From a bacterium (GTDB lineage: Bacteria > Deinococcota > Deinococci > Deinococcales > Deinococcaceae): a stretch of DNA of 64,000 nucleotides. The notes beneath the pieces were generated by a model that searched no databases, was not told where the DNA came from, and saw only the letters and a list, made by a program, of their open reading frames with translations. This document shows positions 45,459-54,524 of the stretch, piece by piece. Numbering within the stretch: the stretch's first letter is position 1; every line of letters starts with the position of its first letter. The stretch covers positions 62,001 to 126,000 of the forward strand of contig JAJZIR010000002.1 of the NCBI GenBank assembly GCA_021810505.1, in the 5' to 3' direction. The position numbers and the translations under genes are program-made.

Positions 45459-46703
45459 GGCCCTGCGCCCCCGCAGCCGGGAGACCCGCTCCAGCATCCA
45501 GGGCATGCTCAGCCCCTGCACCACGATGGAGAACACCGTGGCCCAGTAGGCCAAGCTGACCAGGGTTTGGCGCTCCGGGAGCTGGGGTAGGCTCAGGGCC
45601 AAAGCCAGGGTCAGGCCGCCGCGCAGGCCGCCCCAAGTCAGGAGTAGACCGGTGCCCCGGGGTTGCGGAGCGACCCGGCGCAGTCCCAGCAGCGGCAGCT
45701 GCACGCTGAATAGCCGGATGAGCAGCATCAGGGCGACCAAGGCCGGGGCCAGCAGCAGCTGCCGGGGGCGCAGGCCCAAGGTGATCACCTCCAGGCCGAT
45801 CAGGGCGAACAGCACGGTATTGAGCAGCTCGTCCAGCGATTCCCAAAACAGCCCGACCCGCTCCCGGGAGCGCTCGGAGAGCCCGTAGCGCCAGCCGTAG
45901 TGGCCGATCAGCAAGCCGCTGACCACCATGGTGAGCGGTCCGGAGCTGCCCAAGGCCAGCGCCAGGCTGTAGCCTCCGGAGGCGACCGCTAGGGTGATCA
46001 GCAGCTCGCTGAGGGGGTCGTCGGTGGTCGAGAGCAGGTAGGTGGCCAGGATCCCCAGCAGGCCCCCCAGCAGGATGGCCAAGATCACCTGGCGCGCGAG
46101 CAGCCCGAGGACCCCGCCCAGGCCGACGTCCTGATGGCCGACTGCGCCCAGCAGACTGGTGAACAGGATCAGCCCCACCCCGTCGTTGAACAGCGCCTCC
46201 CCGGCGATCAGGGCCCGGAAACCGGCCGAGAAGTTGCGGCGCCGGATCAGATCCAGCACCGCCACCGGGTCGGTAGGGGAGAGCAGGGCGCCGAACAGCA
46301 GGCCCTCCGCCGGGCTGATCGCCAGCCCGGCGGCCCGCAGCAGGGCGGTGGCGCTCAGGCCCAGCAGCAGGGCGGTTACCAGGGTGGACAGCGTCGCCAA
46401 GCTGAAGACCAGCCTGGCCTGCTCGCGCAGGGCGTCCATGCCCACCCCCAGCGAGCCAGCGAACAGCAGAAAACCCAGCAGCCCCTGCAGCACCAGCTTG
46501 CTGAAGGGGATGTGGCCCAGCAGGGCCCGGGCCGCCCCTGCGGCCTCCGCCCCCACCCCGCCCAGCAGGGGCAGGGCCGAGCCCAGCACCAGGCCGCTGA
46601 CAGTCACGGCGATGCTGACCGGCCAGTGCAGCAGCCGGCTGTTCAGGTAAGCCAGCAGGGCCACCAGGCTGATCAGCAGCGCCGAGACCTGAAAGAGGTT
46701 CAA
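45444..46703 (-). CDS. Cation/proton antiporter (CPA1, NhaP-type)
   Basis: Polytopic membrane protein of 419 residues, about 11-12 helices. The CPA1 motifs are LSPTDPVAVLDLIRRR and GEALFNDGVGLILFTSLLG with the paired acidic transport residues. Probably exchanges Na+ or K+ for H+. No cytoplasmic regulatory domain follows. TTG start 10 nt after the HD-domain gene; it is the last member of that minus-strand operon. Confidence 0.9.
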   Translation of the reverse strand: MNLFQVSALLISLVALLAYLNSRLLHWPVSIAVTVSGLVLGSALPLLGGVGAEAAGAARALLGHIPFSKLVLQGLLGFLLFAGSLGVGMDALREQARLVFSLATLSTLVTALLLGLSATALLRAAGLAISPAEGLLFGALLSPTDPVAVLDLIRRRNFSAGFRALIAGEALFNDGVGLILFTSLLGAVGHQDVGLGGVLGLLARQVILAILLGGLLGILATYLLSTTDDPLSELLITLAVASGGYSLALALGSSGPLTMVVSGLLIGHYGWRYGLSERSRERVGLFWESLDELLNTVLFALIGLEVITLGLRPRQLLLAPALVALMLLIRLFSVQLPLLGLRRVAPQPRGTGLLLTWGGLRGGLTLALALSLPQLPERQTLVSLAYWATVFSIVVQGLSMPWMLERVSRLRGRRASRPL

Positions 46704-46713
46704 GCCCAGCTCT

Positions 46714-47643
46714 TCAGGCCCGTACGAACTGGGTCCCGCGCAGCTCCACCCGCTCGATGATCCGCTGCTCCCCGCCTTCGCTGAGCTGGGTGGTGGCCAG
46801 GAGCGCCACGTAAGGGGCCAGGGGGGAGTGGATGACCTTGGTGGCCAGGGTCTCCTCGACCTGGAAGATGCCGGCCGAGTTGTTCATGTGCACTTCGATC
46901 TGGACCGGCCGATCACTGCCCTTGGAGATGATCACCTGGTCGACCGCCAAGGCGCTGACCGAGTGGATGTCGGTGGTTCCCAGCGCGAAGGCTTTCCGCC
47001 CGCGCCCCTTGGTGATATCGGTGCCGTCGGCCACCGCGGTGACCCCAGCCTCCACCGTCAGCGGCGCTGGGTCTAGGTCGTGGCAGGCCACGCAGTGCAG
47101 GGCGAAACCCAGCATCCGGGCCCGCTGGGAGGCGTCAGGGTAGATCGGCGCGAGGATACGCTCCAGAATGGGCTTGGCCAGCAGCAGGCTGCTCAGCTCG
47201 TGGCGCTGGCGGTGCACCAGGTTGCCGATGTCGTGCAGCATGGTGCCCAGCAACACCACCACCTGGGCGTCCTCCTGGGTCCCGTAGCCCTGTTCCACCA
47301 GGTCGGGGGTGATGCCCCCCTGCTGGAGCAGCTTGAGGATCACCAGGCTGGCCGCCCCGGTCACCCAGGCGTGCACCCGGCCGTGGTCGTTGTAGCCCAG
47401 CTTGCGCACGGTGATGTAGTTGGCCAGGTCCCAGTAGGCCAGCGCTTCGGGGTCGTCGCTCAGGCTCAGGTAGGCCGCCAGCGCCCGCGAGTCCCCCAGA
47501 GCCGCGCGGATGAACTTGTCGGCCTCCTCGGTCAGGCGTCCCTGAGGGGTGGCGTAAGCCAGGCCGGCCGGGCCCTGGTCTTGGCCGAGCTGCTGCAGCG
47601 TCCCGCCCTCCACGGTCAGGGTCATCCGGTCTTGGCTGCCCAT
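46714..47643 (-). CDS. HD-domain phosphohydrolase
   Basis: A 309-residue protein with an HD metal site: HGRVHAWVTGAAS, then LGTMLHDIGNLVHRQRHELSS, and DGTDITKGRGRKAF further on. It is of the stand-alone HD type found in Thermus and archaea, probably a nucleotide or cyclic-nucleotide phosphohydrolase; the substrate is unknown. ATG at 47643 overlaps the enoyl-CoA hydratase stop (TGATG). A much longer frame upstream is a shadow of that gene. Confidence 0.82.
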   Translation of the reverse strand: MGSQDRMTLTVEGGTLQQLGQDQGPAGLAYATPQGRLTEEADKFIRAALGDSRALAAYLSLSDDPEALAYWDLANYITVRKLGYNDHGRVHAWVTGAASLVILKLLQQGGITPDLVEQGYGTQEDAQVVVLLGTMLHDIGNLVHRQRHELSSLLLAKPILERILAPIYPDASQRARMLGFALHCVACHDLDPAPLTVEAGVTAVADGTDITKGRGRKAFALGTTDIHSVSALAVDQVIISKGSDRPVQIEVHMNNSAGIFQVEETLATKVIHSPLAPYVALLATTQLSEGGEQRIIERVELRGTQFVRA

Positions 47644-48437
47644 CAGCGCCCCTCCCAGCGCGGGGAGCGCTTCTCCAGGAAGGCCCGCACCCCTTCTCGC
47701 TTGTCGGCGCTGCTGCAGGCCAGGCCGAACAGATCGGCTTCCAGCTCCAGGCCCTCCCCCAGCGGCCCGTCTTGGCCGCGGCGGACCGCTTCCTTGATCA
47801 GCCCGACCGACAGCGGGGCGCTGCTGGACAGCAGCCGCTCCAAGTACTCCCTGGCCGCCTGCAGGGGTTCCTCGCTGACCAGGTTGATCAGCCCCATCTG
47901 CAGCGCCTCCCCGGCGGAGACCTGCCGGCCGGACAGCAGCAGGTCCAAGGCCCGCCCCAGCCCGATCAGCCGGGGCAGCCGCTGGGTCCCGCCGTAGCCG
48001 GGGATCAGCCCCAGCTTCACCTCCGGGAATCCCAGCTTGGCTTGGGGGTGGGCGACCCGCAGGTCGCAGGCCAAGGCCAGCTCCAGCCCACCCCCCAGGG
48101 CGTAGCCGGAGATGGCGGCCATGGTGGGGATGGGCAGCTGACTGATCACCTGGAAGACGTCCTGGCCGGCTAGGCTGAGCTCCCTGCCCTCGAAAGCGCT
48201 CTCCACCGCGTCCAGCTCGGTCAGGTCGGCCCCGGCGGCGAAAGCCCGTTCCTGGCCGGTGATCAGCAGGGCCAGCAGCTCGGCCTGCTCGGAGACCCAC
48301 TCGACCGCCTCGGCCAGATCGGCGAAGACCTGGCTGCTCAGGGCGTTGAGGGACTGGGGCCGGTTGAGGGTCAGCAGGGCGATTTCCCCGTGGCGATCCA
48401 CCAGCAGGGTTTCGAACTGCGGTTCAGCCGGGCTCAT
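47643..48437 (-). CDS. Enoyl-CoA hydratase/isomerase family protein
   Basis: A 264-residue crotonase. Oxyanion-hole segments are FAAGADLTELDAVE and ISGYALGGGLELALACDLRVA. The catalytic Glu region is KLGFPEVKLGLIPGYGGTQRLPRLIG with both glutamates of true hydratases. Likely acts in fatty-acid or amino-acid beta-oxidation, though no other beta-oxidation gene is near. Sits between deoD (4-nt overlap) and the HD gene. Confidence 0.92.
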   Translation of the reverse strand: MSPAEPQFETLLVDRHGEIALLTLNRPQSLNALSSQVFADLAEAVEWVSEQAELLALLITGQERAFAAGADLTELDAVESAFEGRELSLAGQDVFQVISQLPIPTMAAISGYALGGGLELALACDLRVAHPQAKLGFPEVKLGLIPGYGGTQRLPRLIGLGRALDLLLSGRQVSAGEALQMGLINLVSEEPLQAAREYLERLLSSSAPLSVGLIKEAVRRGQDGPLGEGLELEADLFGLACSSADKREGVRAFLEKRSPRWEGR

Positions 48438-49150
48438 GCCTCTCCCGCCGGGCTGCTCAGGGCCTCCAGGGCGACCTCCACCATGGCCGCCACCCCCTGC
48501 TGCAGCGCCTCGGGGGCGATAAACGCTTCTCCGACCGGGTTGCTGCAGGTCAGCAGGCAGCCGGCCTGCACCCCCCGCAGCGCCGCGATGGTCAGCAGGG
48601 CGGCCGCCTCCATCTCCACGGCCAGCACCCCCCGCTGGCGCAGCGCGGCGCGGCGCTGGGGGTTCTCGGCGTAGAAGGCGTCCTCGGTGGCGATCAAACC
48701 CACCTGGTAGGGCCAGCCCTTGGCCCTGGCCGCCCGGACGCTGCGCTCCAGCAGGGGATAGCTGGCGGCCGGCGCGTAGGGATCGCCGCCCAGGTACTGC
48801 CGGCTGGTCCCGTCTAGGGGCACCGCGGCCTGGGCGATGACCAGGTCGGCGGGGCCCACCGAGGGCTGGAGGGCCCCGCAGGTTCCCACCCGCAGCAGCT
48901 GCTTGGCCCCTAACTGGATCAGCTCCTCGGTGACGATGGCGGCGCTCGGCCCGCCCATCCCGCTGGTCTGCACGCTGATCTCTACCCCCCGGAAACGGCC
49001 GGTGTATCCCAGCAGGCCGCGGTGGTCGCTGTAGAGTCGGGGGTGGGTGAAGTACTGCTCGGCGATCCAGCGAGCCCTCCCTGGATCGCCGGGGAGCAAG
49101 ACCCGCTCGGCGACCTCTCCTGGGCTGGCGTGAAGGTGTAAAGGTGACAT
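48434..49150 (-). CDS. deoD: Purine nucleoside phosphorylase, DeoD type
   Basis: A 238-residue hexameric-type phosphorylase that splits purine nucleosides with phosphate. Motifs are LPGDPGRARWIAE, YTGRFRGVEISVQTSGMGGPSAAIV, LLRVGTCGAL and AVEMEAAALLTIAA. First gene of deoD-crotonase-HD-antiporter, with a clear leaderless -10 box. Confidence 0.94.
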   Translation of the reverse strand: MSPLHLHASPGEVAERVLLPGDPGRARWIAEQYFTHPRLYSDHRGLLGYTGRFRGVEISVQTSGMGGPSAAIVTEELIQLGAKQLLRVGTCGALQPSVGPADLVIAQAAVPLDGTSRQYLGGDPYAPAASYPLLERSVRAARAKGWPYQVGLIATEDAFYAENPQRRAALRQRGVLAVEMEAAALLTIAALRGVQAGCLLTCSNPVGEAFIAPEALQQGVAAMVEVALEALSSPAGEA

Positions 49151-49156
49151 AGCGCC

Positions 49157-49162
49157 AGTATA
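49157..49162 (-). promoter_or_regulatory. -10 box of the deoD operon (leaderless)
   Basis: TATACT on the minus strand lies 6 nt before the deoD ATG. Confidence 0.6.
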
Positions 49163-49205
49163 GGTCCGCTCGGCCGGGATTCCCCGCGGCGGCCTGACCC
49201 GGGAG

Positions 49206-49925
49206 CTAGGTCTGCTTGACCAAGATCCTCCCGCAGGAGGGGCACTTGACCACCGGCAGGCGCTGGGCGGCGGCCCGCTGCTGGATGGTCACCGGCAGGT
49301 GCATGTTGCAGCCCCCGCAGCGCCCACCGACCACCAAGGCGACGCCGGCCCCCTTTTTGGCCCGGCGGATCAAGGTGTATTCCCGCAGCAGCACCCGGTC
49401 GATGGTGCCGGACAGCGCCTCGCGCTCCCCCTGGTGGCGGCGCTGCTCGCCCTGCAGGGCTTCCACCCGCAGGGCGTTGGCCTGCTCCAGCTGCTCCAGC
49501 TGGGGCGCCAAGCTCTCCAGCTCCGAGCTAGCTCGGGCCAGCTGGCCCTGCAGCTGCTCGCTGCGCTCGTACAGCGGGGTGAGCACCTCCTCTTCCAGCT
49601 CGGCGATCCGGTCGCTCAGCTGGTGGATCAGGTTCTCGTACTGGGTCTGCAGCTTGCTGTCGAAAGCGTTGCGCTCCTGATCGCCCCTGGCCCGGTTGAG
49701 CTTGTCTTGATAGTCGGCCAGCTCGGCCTCGGCTTGGGAGACCTCGCGCCGGTTGCCCCCCAGCTGCTGCTCCAAGCCGCGGAGCTGGGCGTCTAGCTCC
49801 TCCTTGGCCCGCCTCAGGGCCAGCAGGTCCTCTGGGATGGCGTGCACCTCCTGCTCGATCCGGTCGATCTCTAAGTCGATGGCCTGGATCTGGAGCAGCT
49901 CCTCAAGCATTCCGGCGTCGCTCAT
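49206..49925 (-). CDS. Coiled-coil protein with C4 zinc ribbon
   Basis: A 239-residue protein. A long Gln/Glu/Leu-rich coiled coil (about 15-165) is followed by a C-terminal zinc ribbon, CGGCNMHLP and CPSCGRILV. This is the widespread C4-type zinc ribbon family (CT398/DUF164-like), whose role is unsettled; RNA or nucleotide metabolism has been suggested. Divergent from recD2. Confidence 0.85.
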   Translation of the reverse strand: MSDAGMLEELLQIQAIDLEIDRIEQEVHAIPEDLLALRRAKEELDAQLRGLEQQLGGNRREVSQAEAELADYQDKLNRARGDQERNAFDSKLQTQYENLIHQLSDRIAELEEEVLTPLYERSEQLQGQLARASSELESLAPQLEQLEQANALRVEALQGEQRRHQGEREALSGTIDRVLLREYTLIRRAKKGAGVALVVGGRCGGCNMHLPVTIQQRAAAQRLPVVKCPSCGRILVKQT

Positions 49926-49932
49926 CTGAGTC

Positions 49933-49938
49933 AGTCTA
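49933..49938 (-). promoter_or_regulatory. -10 box of the zinc-ribbon gene (leaderless)
   Basis: TAGACT on the minus strand lies 7 nt before the ATG. Confidence 0.5.
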
Positions 49939-49995
49939 CACCGCGCCTGCGCGCAGCCGGCAGCTGGCCCGGCGGTTCGGGTCTGGGGTGGGGAA

Positions 49996-52209
49996 ATGTG
50001 GCCGCTGCCGCTTCCCAGGGCCGGCTTAGTGGCAACATGGAGGGGAGTGGAATCCTTGCGGCTCAGCGGCCAGGTCGAACGGGTGACCTTTCACAACCCC
50101 GACAACGGCTTCTGCGTCCTGCAGGTGCGCCTCCCGGGACGCCGGGAGCTGGCCGCGGTGGTGGGCTACGCCGTCTCGGTCAACCCAGGGGAGACGGTGC
50201 GCCTGCAGGGGCACTGGGCGGTGGACCTGACCCACGGCCAGCAGTTCCGGGCCGATTCGGTGGTGGCTATCCCCCCCAGCTCTGAGGAGGGCCTGATCCG
50301 CTACCTGGGCTCCGGCCTGATCCGGGGGGTCGGGCCGGTCTACGCCGAGCGCTTGGTCGCCGCCTTCGGGACCGCGGTTCTGGAGGTGATCGACGCTGGG
50401 GGCGCCGGCCTGGAGAAGGTCCCCGGCATCGGCCCCAAGCGGGCAGCCCAGATCCGCGGCAGCTGGGCCGAGCAGCGCTCGGTGCGCGAGATCATGCTGT
50501 TCCTGCACGCCCAAGGGGTGAGCACCGCCCGGGCGGTGCGCATCTTCAAGACCTACGGGGAGCAGGCCGTCTCGGTCATCCGGGAGAACCCCTACCGCTT
50601 GGCCAAGGACGTGCGCGGGATCGGCTTCAAGACCGCCGACCAGATCGCCGCTCGCCTAGGCATCGCCCGGGACGCCCCGGTGCGGGTGGAGGCCGGCTTG
50701 GTCTACGTCCTGGAGCAGGCCCTGGACCAAGGTCACTGCGGGCTGCCCAAGGTGCAGCTGATCTCCGAGGCAGCCAAGCGGCTGGAAGTGGACTCCTCTC
50801 TGGCCTTAGCCGCCCTGCAAGCCGACCTGGCTTCCGGCCAGGTGGTCTTGGCCGACCTGCGCGGCAAAGAGGGGGTGCTGCTCGGCGGCCTCTACCGGGC
50901 GGAGCAGGAGATCGCCGAGCGGGTTCTGGCCCGGCTGGGCCCGCCGCCCTGGGGAAAACTGGACGCCGCGGCCGCCACCGCCTGGGTCGAGCGGCGCAGC
51001 GCCCTGCAGCTAGCGCCGAGCCAGCGCCGAGCCCTGGCTTTGGCCCTGGCCAGCGGGCTGTGTATTTTGACCGGGGGCCCGGGGGTAGGGAAGACCACCT
51101 TGGTGCGCAGCCTGCTGCAGATTCTCACAGCCAAAGGGGTCCGGTCGCTGCTGGCCGCCCCGACCGGCCGAGCAGCCAAACGCCTGTTCGAAGCCAGCGG
51201 CTTGGAGGCCAAGACCCTGCACCGCCTGCTGGAGGTGGACCCCGTCCAGGGGGGATTTCGCAGGGGGCTGGAGCGGCCGCTGGACTGCGACCTGCTGATC
51301 GTCGACGAGGCCAGCATGGTGGACGTCCCGATGATGCGCGCGCTCCTGCGAGCCCTGCCGGTCGGGGCAGCCCTCTACCTGGTCGGCGACGCCGACCAGC
51401 TGCCCTCGGTGGGCCCGGGCCAGGTTCTAGCCGACCTGATCGCTTCCCAGCGAGTGCCGGTCGCCCGCCTGGGTGAGATCTTCCGCCAAGCGGCGGCCAG
51501 CCAGATCGTCACCAACGCCCACCGCATCCGCGAGGGCCGCATGCCCGATCTGGTTTCGGCGCGCAGCGGCGACTTTTACTTCGTGGATGCCGAGCAGCCC
51601 GAGCAGGCGGTGGACCGGCTGCAGCGCCTGCTCTGCGAGCGGATACCCAAAACCTTCGGGCTCGACCCGGTTCAAGACGTCCAGGTGCTCTGCCCGATGA
51701 ACCGCGGCGGTTTAGGCGCCCGGGCATTGAACTTGCTGCTGCAGGACCGGCTCAACCCCAGGGAGGCCCGGGTGGAGCGTTTCGGTTGGCGCTACGGCTT
51801 GGGGGACAAGGTCATGCAGGTCGAGAATGACTACCAGCGCGAGGTCTACAACGGTGATCTGGGGCGGATCGAGCAGGTGGATTGGGAGCAGCGCTGCTTG
51901 GAAGTGCGCTTCGACAGCCGCCTGGTCCAGTATCCCTTCGACGAGCTGGATACGCTGTCCCTGGCCTTCGCCACCACCATCCACAAGAGCCAAGGCTCGG
52001 AGTACCCCGCGGTGATCATCCCGCTCAGCACCCAGCACGCCACCATCTTGGGCCGGCGGCTGCTCTACACCGCGGTGACCCGCGGCCGCAAGCTGGTCAT
52101 CCTGATCGGCCAGCGCCGAGCCCTGGGGTTGGCGGTGCGCCGGGTGCAGGGCCAGCGCTGGACCAAGCTGGGAGACTGGCTGCGCGCCCCCGGCCCAGGG
52201 GCCGGGTGA
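49996..52209 (+). CDS. recD2: RecD2-type ATP-dependent DNA helicase
   Basis: A 737-residue 5'-3' superfamily 1 helicase that works without RecBC. An N-terminal OB-like segment (SGQVERVTFHNPDNGFCVLQV) is followed by helix-hairpin-helix repeats (VPGIGPKRAAQI, VRGIGFKTADQIA). Motif I is GGPGVGKTTLV at about residue 360. Motif II is VDEASMVD, motif III GDADQLPSVGPGQVLAD, motif V/VI TTIHKSQGSEYPAVIIP and LYTAVTRGRKLVILIG. RecD2 is a known DNA-repair helicase in Deinococcus. ATG 49996 may be slightly upstream of the true start. Confidence 0.94.
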   Translation: MWPLPLPRAGLVATWRGVESLRLSGQVERVTFHNPDNGFCVLQVRLPGRRELAAVVGYAVSVNPGETVRLQGHWAVDLTHGQQFRADSVVAIPPSSEEGLIRYLGSGLIRGVGPVYAERLVAAFGTAVLEVIDAGGAGLEKVPGIGPKRAAQIRGSWAEQRSVREIMLFLHAQGVSTARAVRIFKTYGEQAVSVIRENPYRLAKDVRGIGFKTADQIAARLGIARDAPVRVEAGLVYVLEQALDQGHCGLPKVQLISEAAKRLEVDSSLALAALQADLASGQVVLADLRGKEGVLLGGLYRAEQEIAERVLARLGPPPWGKLDAAAATAWVERRSALQLAPSQRRALALALASGLCILTGGPGVGKTTLVRSLLQILTAKGVRSLLAAPTGRAAKRLFEASGLEAKTLHRLLEVDPVQGGFRRGLERPLDCDLLIVDEASMVDVPMMRALLRALPVGAALYLVGDADQLPSVGPGQVLADLIASQRVPVARLGEIFRQAAASQIVTNAHRIREGRMPDLVSARSGDFYFVDAEQPEQAVDRLQRLLCERIPKTFGLDPVQDVQVLCPMNRGGLGARALNLLLQDRLNPREARVERFGWRYGLGDKVMQVENDYQREVYNGDLGRIEQVDWEQRCLEVRFDSRLVQYPFDELDTLSLAFATTIHKSQGSEYPAVIIPLSTQHATILGRRLLYTAVTRGRKLVILIGQRRALGLAVRRVQGQRWTKLGDWLRAPGPGAG

Positions 52210-52326
52210 GAGCTGGGCGGTAAGGGTTCCCGGGCGCGGCTGGCTGCCCCATCCGGCGCCCGAGAAGGCCTGACCTCCCAGGGTGGCGGGGAGTCTCGGT
52301 GCCGGGTTCGCTCTCATAGGGAAGAG

Positions 52327-52357
52327 AGAAGCGGAGCTTTCTGAAAGCTCCGCTTCT
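52327..52357 (-). terminator. Intrinsic terminator after the tRNA genes
   Basis: 14-bp perfect stem (AGAAGCGGAGCTTT with its complement) with a 3-nt loop, followed on the minus strand by a pyrimidine-rich CTCTTCCC. It directly follows tRNA-Val and may also stop recD2 transcripts from the other side. Confidence 0.8.
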
Positions 52358-52360
52358 TCC

Positions 52361-52435
<75 letters not shown>

Positions 52436-52440
52436 TTGCC

Positions 52441-52515
52441 TGGAGGCGCCGGGCGGATTCGAACCGCCGTATAAAGGTTTTGCAGACCTTCGCCTTACCC
52501 CTTGGCTACGGCGCC
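52441..52515 (-). tRNA. tRNA-Cys (GCA)
   Basis: A 75-nt cloverleaf. Acceptor GGCGCCG with its complement, anticodon stem AAGGT/ACCTT with loop CTGCAAA, T-arm GGCGGTTCGAATCCGCC, discriminator T and encoded CCA. Anticodon GCA. First of a tRNA-Cys/tRNA-Val transcript. Confidence 0.95.
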
Positions 52516-52543
52516 GCAGAGACCGCCGGGCTCTCGGCAAGGA

Positions 52544-52572
52544 ATCCTAGCACGCTCCGGAAGGGCTGTCAA
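52544..52572 (-). promoter_or_regulatory. Consensus promoter of the tRNA operon
   Basis: On the minus strand TTGACA, 17-bp spacer, TAGGAT. The -10 ends 28 bp before the tRNA-Cys 5' end. It is the best sigma-70-type promoter in the window. Confidence 0.85.
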
Positions 52573-52579
52573 ACGGCCC

Positions 52580-52704
52580 CTGCGCCTCAAGGCACGCGCT
52601 CAGCCTGCGCCTCAAGGCACGCGCTCAGCCTGCGCCTCAAGGCACGCGCTCAGCCTGTACCTCAAGGCACGCGCTCAGCCTGCGCCTCAAGGCACGCGCT
52701 CAGC
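52580..52704. repeat. Five tandem copies of a 25-bp repeat
   Basis: CTGCGCCTCAAGGCACGCGC plus TCAGC, five head-to-tail copies. The fourth reads CTGTACC in place of CTGCGCC. It fills the gap between the tRNA promoter -35 and the end of the MFS gene. Each copy holds a short imperfect palindrome around GCCTCAAGGC. Confidence 0.9.
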
Positions 52705-52727
52705 CCCGAACCGGGTCAGCCGCAGCG

Positions 52728-54194
52728 CTAGCTTCTGGAGACGTTCTGGTGGGGTTCGCCGGCGGGTAGGCCGTGGCTGGGCCGCAGGTAGGATAAGGCC
52801 GCGGCGACGATGCTGACCGCGAAGCAGAACCAGAAGGCGCCGTGCAGCCCCTGATCGAAGAGCCGGGTAGCCCTAGGGTCTCCCAGACCGCCCCCGTTTA
52901 AGAACACTTTCTGCAACAGGTTTTCCGGTACCTGGCTGAGCACTAGGGGGAAGATGACCGCGATGCTCAACATCTGGCCGGTGTTGGCCAGCATGGTGCG
53001 CATCCCGGCAGCGACCCCGCGCTGGTTGGGCAGCACCGAGCTCATGATCGCGTTGGTGTTGGGGCTGCTGAACAGGCCTGAGCCCATCCCCAGCAGCACC
53101 ATGAAAGCGGCCAACAGCCAGTAGGGGGTCAGCTGGGTGATGGTGGTGAGCAGCAGCAGCGCTACCGAGGAGAGGACCAGGCCCAGAGTGGCCAGCAGCC
53201 TGGAGCCGATCCGGTCCGACAGCGCCCCGGAGGCCGGGCCGACCGCCATGAAGGCCAGGCCGAAGGGGGCCAGCATCAACCCAGCGCTGAGGGGGTTTTG
53301 GCCGTAGGGACCCTGCAGGAAGAAGATCAGCACGAACAGGACCGCTCCCCTGGCCAGCCCGTTCAGCGCGTTGGCCAAGTTGGCGAAGGCGAACAGGCGG
53401 TCGCGGAAGAGCCCCAGGTCGAACATCGGCTGCGCGGTCCGCAGCTCGATCCAGAAGAAAGCTATCAGGCTCAGGGCGGCGGCGATCAGGAGGGCGAGGT
53501 TGACCTGAGGTCCGAAGAGCGGGAAGGCCAGCAGCGATACCCCCAGCAGCAGGCAGCCTAAGCCGATAAAAAAGGTCAGGCTGCCCGGCCAGTCGAAGGT
53601 CTGCTTGGTCGGCAGGCGCACCGGGTCGCGCAGCCGCCAGATTCCCCACAGGGTCCCGAAGATGCCCAGCGGGACGTTGAACCAGAAGATCCAGTGCCAG
53701 GAGATGCTGGTCAGCAAGCCGCCGACCACCGGCCCCAGCACGAAGCCGGCCGCGCCGGCGATCTGGTTGACCCCTAAACCTAGGCCCACCCGGCCGCGCT
53801 TGAAAGCGTCGGTGACGATGGCGGTGCTGTTGGTGATCAGCAGCGCCCCGCCCACGCTCTGCACCACCCGGTAGAGGACCAGGTCCCAGCCGTGGTACTG
53901 GGGCTGGGCGAAGCCGGCCAGCAGCGATCCCAGGGTGAAGATCGCGAAGCCGGCGTTGTACAGCGCCTTGCGGCCCACTATGTCGGCGATCCGTCCGATG
54001 ATCGGGACCAGCGCGGTGGTGATCAGCAAGTAGCCCAACAGCACCCACATGATGGTGAGGAAGCTGCTGTGCAGGTCCTTGAGGATGCTCGGTAGGGCGA
54101 TCAGCAGCGCCGAGCCCTGGACCGAAGCCAGCAGCGCACCCACTGTCGTCACCGAGAGCGCGACCCAGGGATAGCTGTCTCGGTCGGTGGTCAT
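52728..54194 (-). CDS. MFS drug exporter, DHA2 (EmrB/QacA) type
   Basis: A 488-residue, 14-helix major facilitator. Motif A is GRIADIVGRKALYNAGF after helix 2. Motif C-like GAAGFVLGPVVGGLLT is in helix 5, and WHWIFWFNVPLGIFG is typical of DHA2 pumps. Probably proton-driven export of toxic compounds. GGAAGGGGGC precedes the ATG. No regulator adjoins. Last gene before the CRISPR array. Confidence 0.92.
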   Translation of the reverse strand: MTTDRDSYPWVALSVTTVGALLASVQGSALLIALPSILKDLHSSFLTIMWVLLGYLLITTALVPIIGRIADIVGRKALYNAGFAIFTLGSLLAGFAQPQYHGWDLVLYRVVQSVGGALLITNSTAIVTDAFKRGRVGLGLGVNQIAGAAGFVLGPVVGGLLTSISWHWIFWFNVPLGIFGTLWGIWRLRDPVRLPTKQTFDWPGSLTFFIGLGCLLLGVSLLAFPLFGPQVNLALLIAAALSLIAFFWIELRTAQPMFDLGLFRDRLFAFANLANALNGLARGAVLFVLIFFLQGPYGQNPLSAGLMLAPFGLAFMAVGPASGALSDRIGSRLLATLGLVLSSVALLLLTTITQLTPYWLLAAFMVLLGMGSGLFSSPNTNAIMSSVLPNQRGVAAGMRTMLANTGQMLSIAVIFPLVLSQVPENLLQKVFLNGGGLGDPRATRLFDQGLHGAFWFCFAVSIVAAALSYLRPSHGLPAGEPHQNVSRS

Positions 54195-54487
54195 ATTGCC
54201 CCCTTCCCGCGCCCAGCGCGTTCAAGCCCGATTAGAAGCCCGGGGAGCCCGGGCCGTTGTGAGCTGCTCTACACTCCAGCCAGGGGTCAATCGCCTGCCC
54301 GCGGGCGGGCGGGTCTGGGCCGGAGCCAAAATCCCTTCCCTGGCCTGGCCAGGGCGCTGCGCCGCGGCGTCCATACCTGAGAAGACCGGGTAGGCTCCCT
54401 CAGCCTGCCGGCTTGGTGACCTAGTCTCCTAGGAGTTCCTTCAGCCTTTTGGACTGCGCGTCTTTCTTGGGATCCCAGATCCCCAAC
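54195..54487. other. Trailer side of the CRISPR array, no gene
   Basis: About 290 bp between the MFS start and the first, degenerate repeat. It should contain the MFS promoter. It lacks an AT-rich leader, which fits this being the old end of the array. Confidence 0.5.
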
Positions 54488-54524
54488 CGGTCCAACCTCA
54501 CCCGGCCCGAGGGTCGGGTGCAAC
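54488..54524 (-). repeat. Degenerate terminal CRISPR repeat (trailer end)
   Basis: Matches the consensus except in its first eight plus-strand bases. Decay of the terminal repeat is typical of the leader-distal end. Confidence 0.85.

Noticed and set aside
47644-48300. N-terminal extension of the HD-domain protein
   Set aside because: This stretch overlaps the enoyl-CoA hydratase in another frame. The HD protein has a natural ATG at 47643.
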